From contig CM055065.1 in NCBI GenBank assembly GCA_029204045.2, forward strand, positions 9,492,521 through 9,556,520: 64,000 bases of DNA. The letters run 5' to 3'. The position numbers and the translations under genes are program-made. The stretch is from Tillandsia leiboldiana (lineage: Eukaryota > Streptophyta > Magnoliopsida > Poales > Bromeliaceae). Positions 62,193 to 64,000 of this stretch are shown one piece after another (the first letter of the stretch is position 1; every line of letters starts with the position of its first letter). The notes below the pieces were generated by a model. The model was not told the DNA's origin and ran no database searches. It saw nothing but the letters and a program-made list of their open reading frames with translations.

Positions 62193-64000
62193 TTATTTCA
62201 AGGAAAGCATTCCAATTGCTTTACGCAAATGAATAAAACGTTTTTGATCCAAAGGTTTTGTTAAGAAGTCAGCTAATTGATCTTCAGTTGAAATGTAGGA
62301 AATTTGAAGAATATTTGATTCAACTAGCTCTCTAAGAAAATGATATCTAAGTTCAATGTGTTTTGTTCTAGAGTGCAACACAGGGTTTTTTGAAATGTTT
62401 ATAGCACTAGTGTTGTCACATAAAACAGTTACCGAAGTTGCTGAAATCCGGAAGTCGCTCAACACGCTTTTCATCCAAATGAGTTGAGTTGAACAACTAC
62501 CCGCTGAGATATATTCGGCTTCGGCAGTCGAGAGTGCAATGCAGTTTTGCTTTTTACTATGCCATGCAACAAGGCAATGGCCAAGATAAAAACATGCACC
62601 ACTCGTACTTTTCCGATCATCCACAGATCCTGCCCAATCGGCATCTGAGTATCCAATAATATCTAGACTTATTCCCATAGGATACCAAATTCCGAAATTA
62701 ATGGTTCCTTTGATGTACCGGATGATCCGTTTCACCGCTTTCAGGTGAACCTCCTTTGGTGCTGATTGATATCTCGCGCAAATCCCAACACTAAAGGATA
62801 TATCCGGGCGACTAGCTGTGAGGTAAAGTAGACTTCCAATCATACTTCGATAAAGTTTCTCGTCTACATTCTCACTAAGAGATTCACTTCCTAATCCCTT
62901 ATTGCTAGTTCCCATAGGAGTAGGAAAATCTTTAGAATCTTCTAATCCGAATTTCTTTACCAACTCCTTAGCATACTTGGATTGACATAGATGGATGCCT
63001 TCACCATTTTGTTTCACTTGCAATACAAGAAAGTATGTCCGTTCGCCCATCATAGACATCTCAAATTCGCTTTCCATGGTTTCTGCGAATTTAGAAGCAT
63101 CATTATCCTTTGTTGCTCCAAAAATAATGTCATCGACATAGATTTGTGCAACAATGAAGTTATCCTGATAATGCTTCACAAAGAGAGTCCTGTCTGCTCC
63201 CCCTCGAGTATAGCCCTTCTCCAAAAGGTGCTTTGTCAACCTTTCGTACCATGCTCGCGGTGCTTGTTTTAAACCGTAAAGAGCCTTTTTCAAACGAAAA
63301 ACATGGTTAGGTAGTTTACAGTCTACAAAACCTTTCGGTTGAGCCACATAAACTTCCTCATTTAAAAACCCATTTAAAAACATGCTCTTAACGTCCATTT
63401 GAAAGAGTTTTATTTTAAAGTGACAAGCAATAGCGAATAAGATACGAATGGACTCGAGTCTAGCTACAGGGGCGAACGTTTCATCAAAGTCTATACCTTC
63501 TATTTGAGAGTAGCCTTGAGCAACTAAACGTGCTTTATTCCTGATGATGGTACCGTCCTCATTTTTCTTGTTCTTGAAAATCCATTTAGTACCGATCACA
63601 TTGTGTTGCTTCGGAGGCGTCGTTAATTCCCAGACTTTGTTGCGTTCAAACTGATGGAGCTCTTCTTGCATTGCTTCAATCCAGTAGTCATCCTGAAGAG
63701 CTTCATCGATATTCTTTGGTTCGATCATGGAAACGTAAGAAGCGAATCCACAAACCAACTGTCTCCGAGTTTTGACTCCTTCTTGTGGGTCTCCAATAAT
63801 GTTCGATTCAGGATGACCCTTGGAGATGCGTAACGTTTGATGTAATGGAGTACTCGGAGGTACATGAGATGATTCCTGCACATCAGATAAACTTGAAGAA
63901 CCATTAGATGCATCATTAATATTGGAAGTATTATTATGAGAAGATGCACTTACAGGAGTAACATCATCAAGAGAGATATCAGGGGTAGATTTATCAGATG
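62193..64000 (-). CDS. pol: Ty1/copia Pol of SireD (RT and RNase H), open, N terminus outside window
   Basis: Open without stops from the window edge to TAA at 62193 (602 codons in the window). The first ~100 residues are the Ser/Asn-rich integrase-RT linker. Next come the RT with GTKWIFKNKKNEDGTI, RLVAQGYSQIEGIDFDETFA, LYGLKQAPRAWYERL and the active site YVDDIIFGAT. RNase H follows with YSDADWAGSVDDRKS, ALSTAEAEYISAGSC and HSRTKHIELRYHFLREL. It would copy element RNA into DNA inside the virus-like particle. All catalytic aspartates I can check are present. Whether integrase and protease are intact cannot be seen here. Confidence 0.93.
   Translation of the reverse strand, partial: SDKSTPDISLDDVTPVSASSHNNTSNINDASNGSSSLSDVQESSHVPPSTPLHQTLRISKGHPESNIIGDPQEGVKTRRQLVCGFASYVSMIEPKNIDEALQDDYWIEAMQEELHQFERNKVWELTTPPKQHNVIGTKWIFKNKKNEDGTIIRNKARLVAQGYSQIEGIDFDETFAPVARLESIRILFAIACHFKIKLFQMDVKSMFLNGFLNEEVYVAQPKGFVDCKLPNHVFRLKKALYGLKQAPRAWYERLTKHLLEKGYTRGGADRTLFVKHYQDNFIVAQIYVDDIIFGATKDNDASKFAETMESEFEMSMMGERTYFLVLQVKQNGEGIHLCQSKYAKELVKKFGLEDSKDFPTPMGTSNKGLGSESLSENVDEKLYRSMIGSLLYLTASRPDISFSVGICARYQSAPKEVHLKAVKRIIRYIKGTINFGIWYPMGISLDIIGYSDADWAGSVDDRKSTSGACFYLGHCLVAWHSKKQNCIALSTAEAEYISAGSCSTQLIWMKSVLSDFRISATSVTVLCDNTSAINISKNPVLHSRTKHIELRYHFLRELVESNILQISYISTEDQLADFLTKPLDQKRFIHLRKAIGMLSLK

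Larger units (their letters stand above)
57175..64000 (-). mobile_element. SireD: Sirevirus copia element, best preserved copy, continues past right edge
   Basis: Minus strand: partial 3' LTR (57175-58419), polypurine tract, env-like ORF, intron, promoter array, post-pol block and open pol to the window end. The LTR lacks its last ~95 bp at the joint with SireC. SireC and SireD form two inverted arms of about 6.8 kb. Gag, protease and 5' LTR would lie right of the window. Confidence 0.9.

Overview
This window looks like heterochromatic, repeat-packed nuclear DNA from a flowering plant, probably a eudicot. I see no host gene, tRNA gene or rRNA gene. Nearly every base can be assigned to LTR retrotransposons or their solo LTRs, nested up to four deep. 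The plant assignment rests on Sirevirus-type Ty1/copia elements, Tekay/Del-type Ty3/gypsy chromoviruses with a C-terminal chromodomain, and a Cassandra TRIM whose LTR carries 5S rRNA-derived sequence.

Layout. (1) 1-8696: a minus-strand LTR of gypsy-like family T that runs off the left edge, split by copia element SireA (287-6172, target duplication CCTTT). (2) 8697-15361: SireB, a decayed copia element cut open on its left by the family T LTR; it holds pol, an env-like remnant and a 3' LTR. (3) 15369-27119: a plus-strand family T solo LTR (duplication TGTGA), itself invaded by a minus-strand family T element (18720-25994, duplication GGTAC) and by the Cassandra TRIM (26405-26978, duplication AGTAG). 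(4) 27125-40874: chromovirus G1. Its pol is split by a solo LTR of its own family in opposite orientation (29569-33734, duplication AATGT), and its 3' LTR is split by a family F solo LTR (35642-38062, duplication AAACA). (5) 40875-46636: remnants of an older chromovirus G2 and two further LTR fragments. (6) 46637-57174: SireC, plus strand, with broken gag and pol but an intact env-like ORF. (7) 57175-64000: SireD, minus strand, joined tail-to-tail to SireC, with an open pol and an intact env-like ORF, running off the right edge.

How the parts work together. The Sireviruses carry gag (two CCHC knuckles around a coiled coil), pol (integrase, reverse transcriptase, RNase H), a conserved non-coding block, and a separate downstream env-like module. 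The env-like module has what looks like its own promoter: the same TCCGGA palindrome array and TATA box found in the LTR U3, followed by a conserved ~383-bp 5'-UTR intron. The Sirevirus LTRs also contain a series of small hairpins in which the loop (TGGATT) is constant while the two stem arms change together. I consider the duplicated promoter/intron architecture and the constant-loop hairpin series the most interesting signals here. SireA keeps the LTRs, the gag and the conserved non-coding block but has no pol or env-like gene, so it looks like a non-autonomous derivative. Most in-frame stops in gag and pol are explained by C-to-T or G-to-A changes, as expected for long-methylated DNA.
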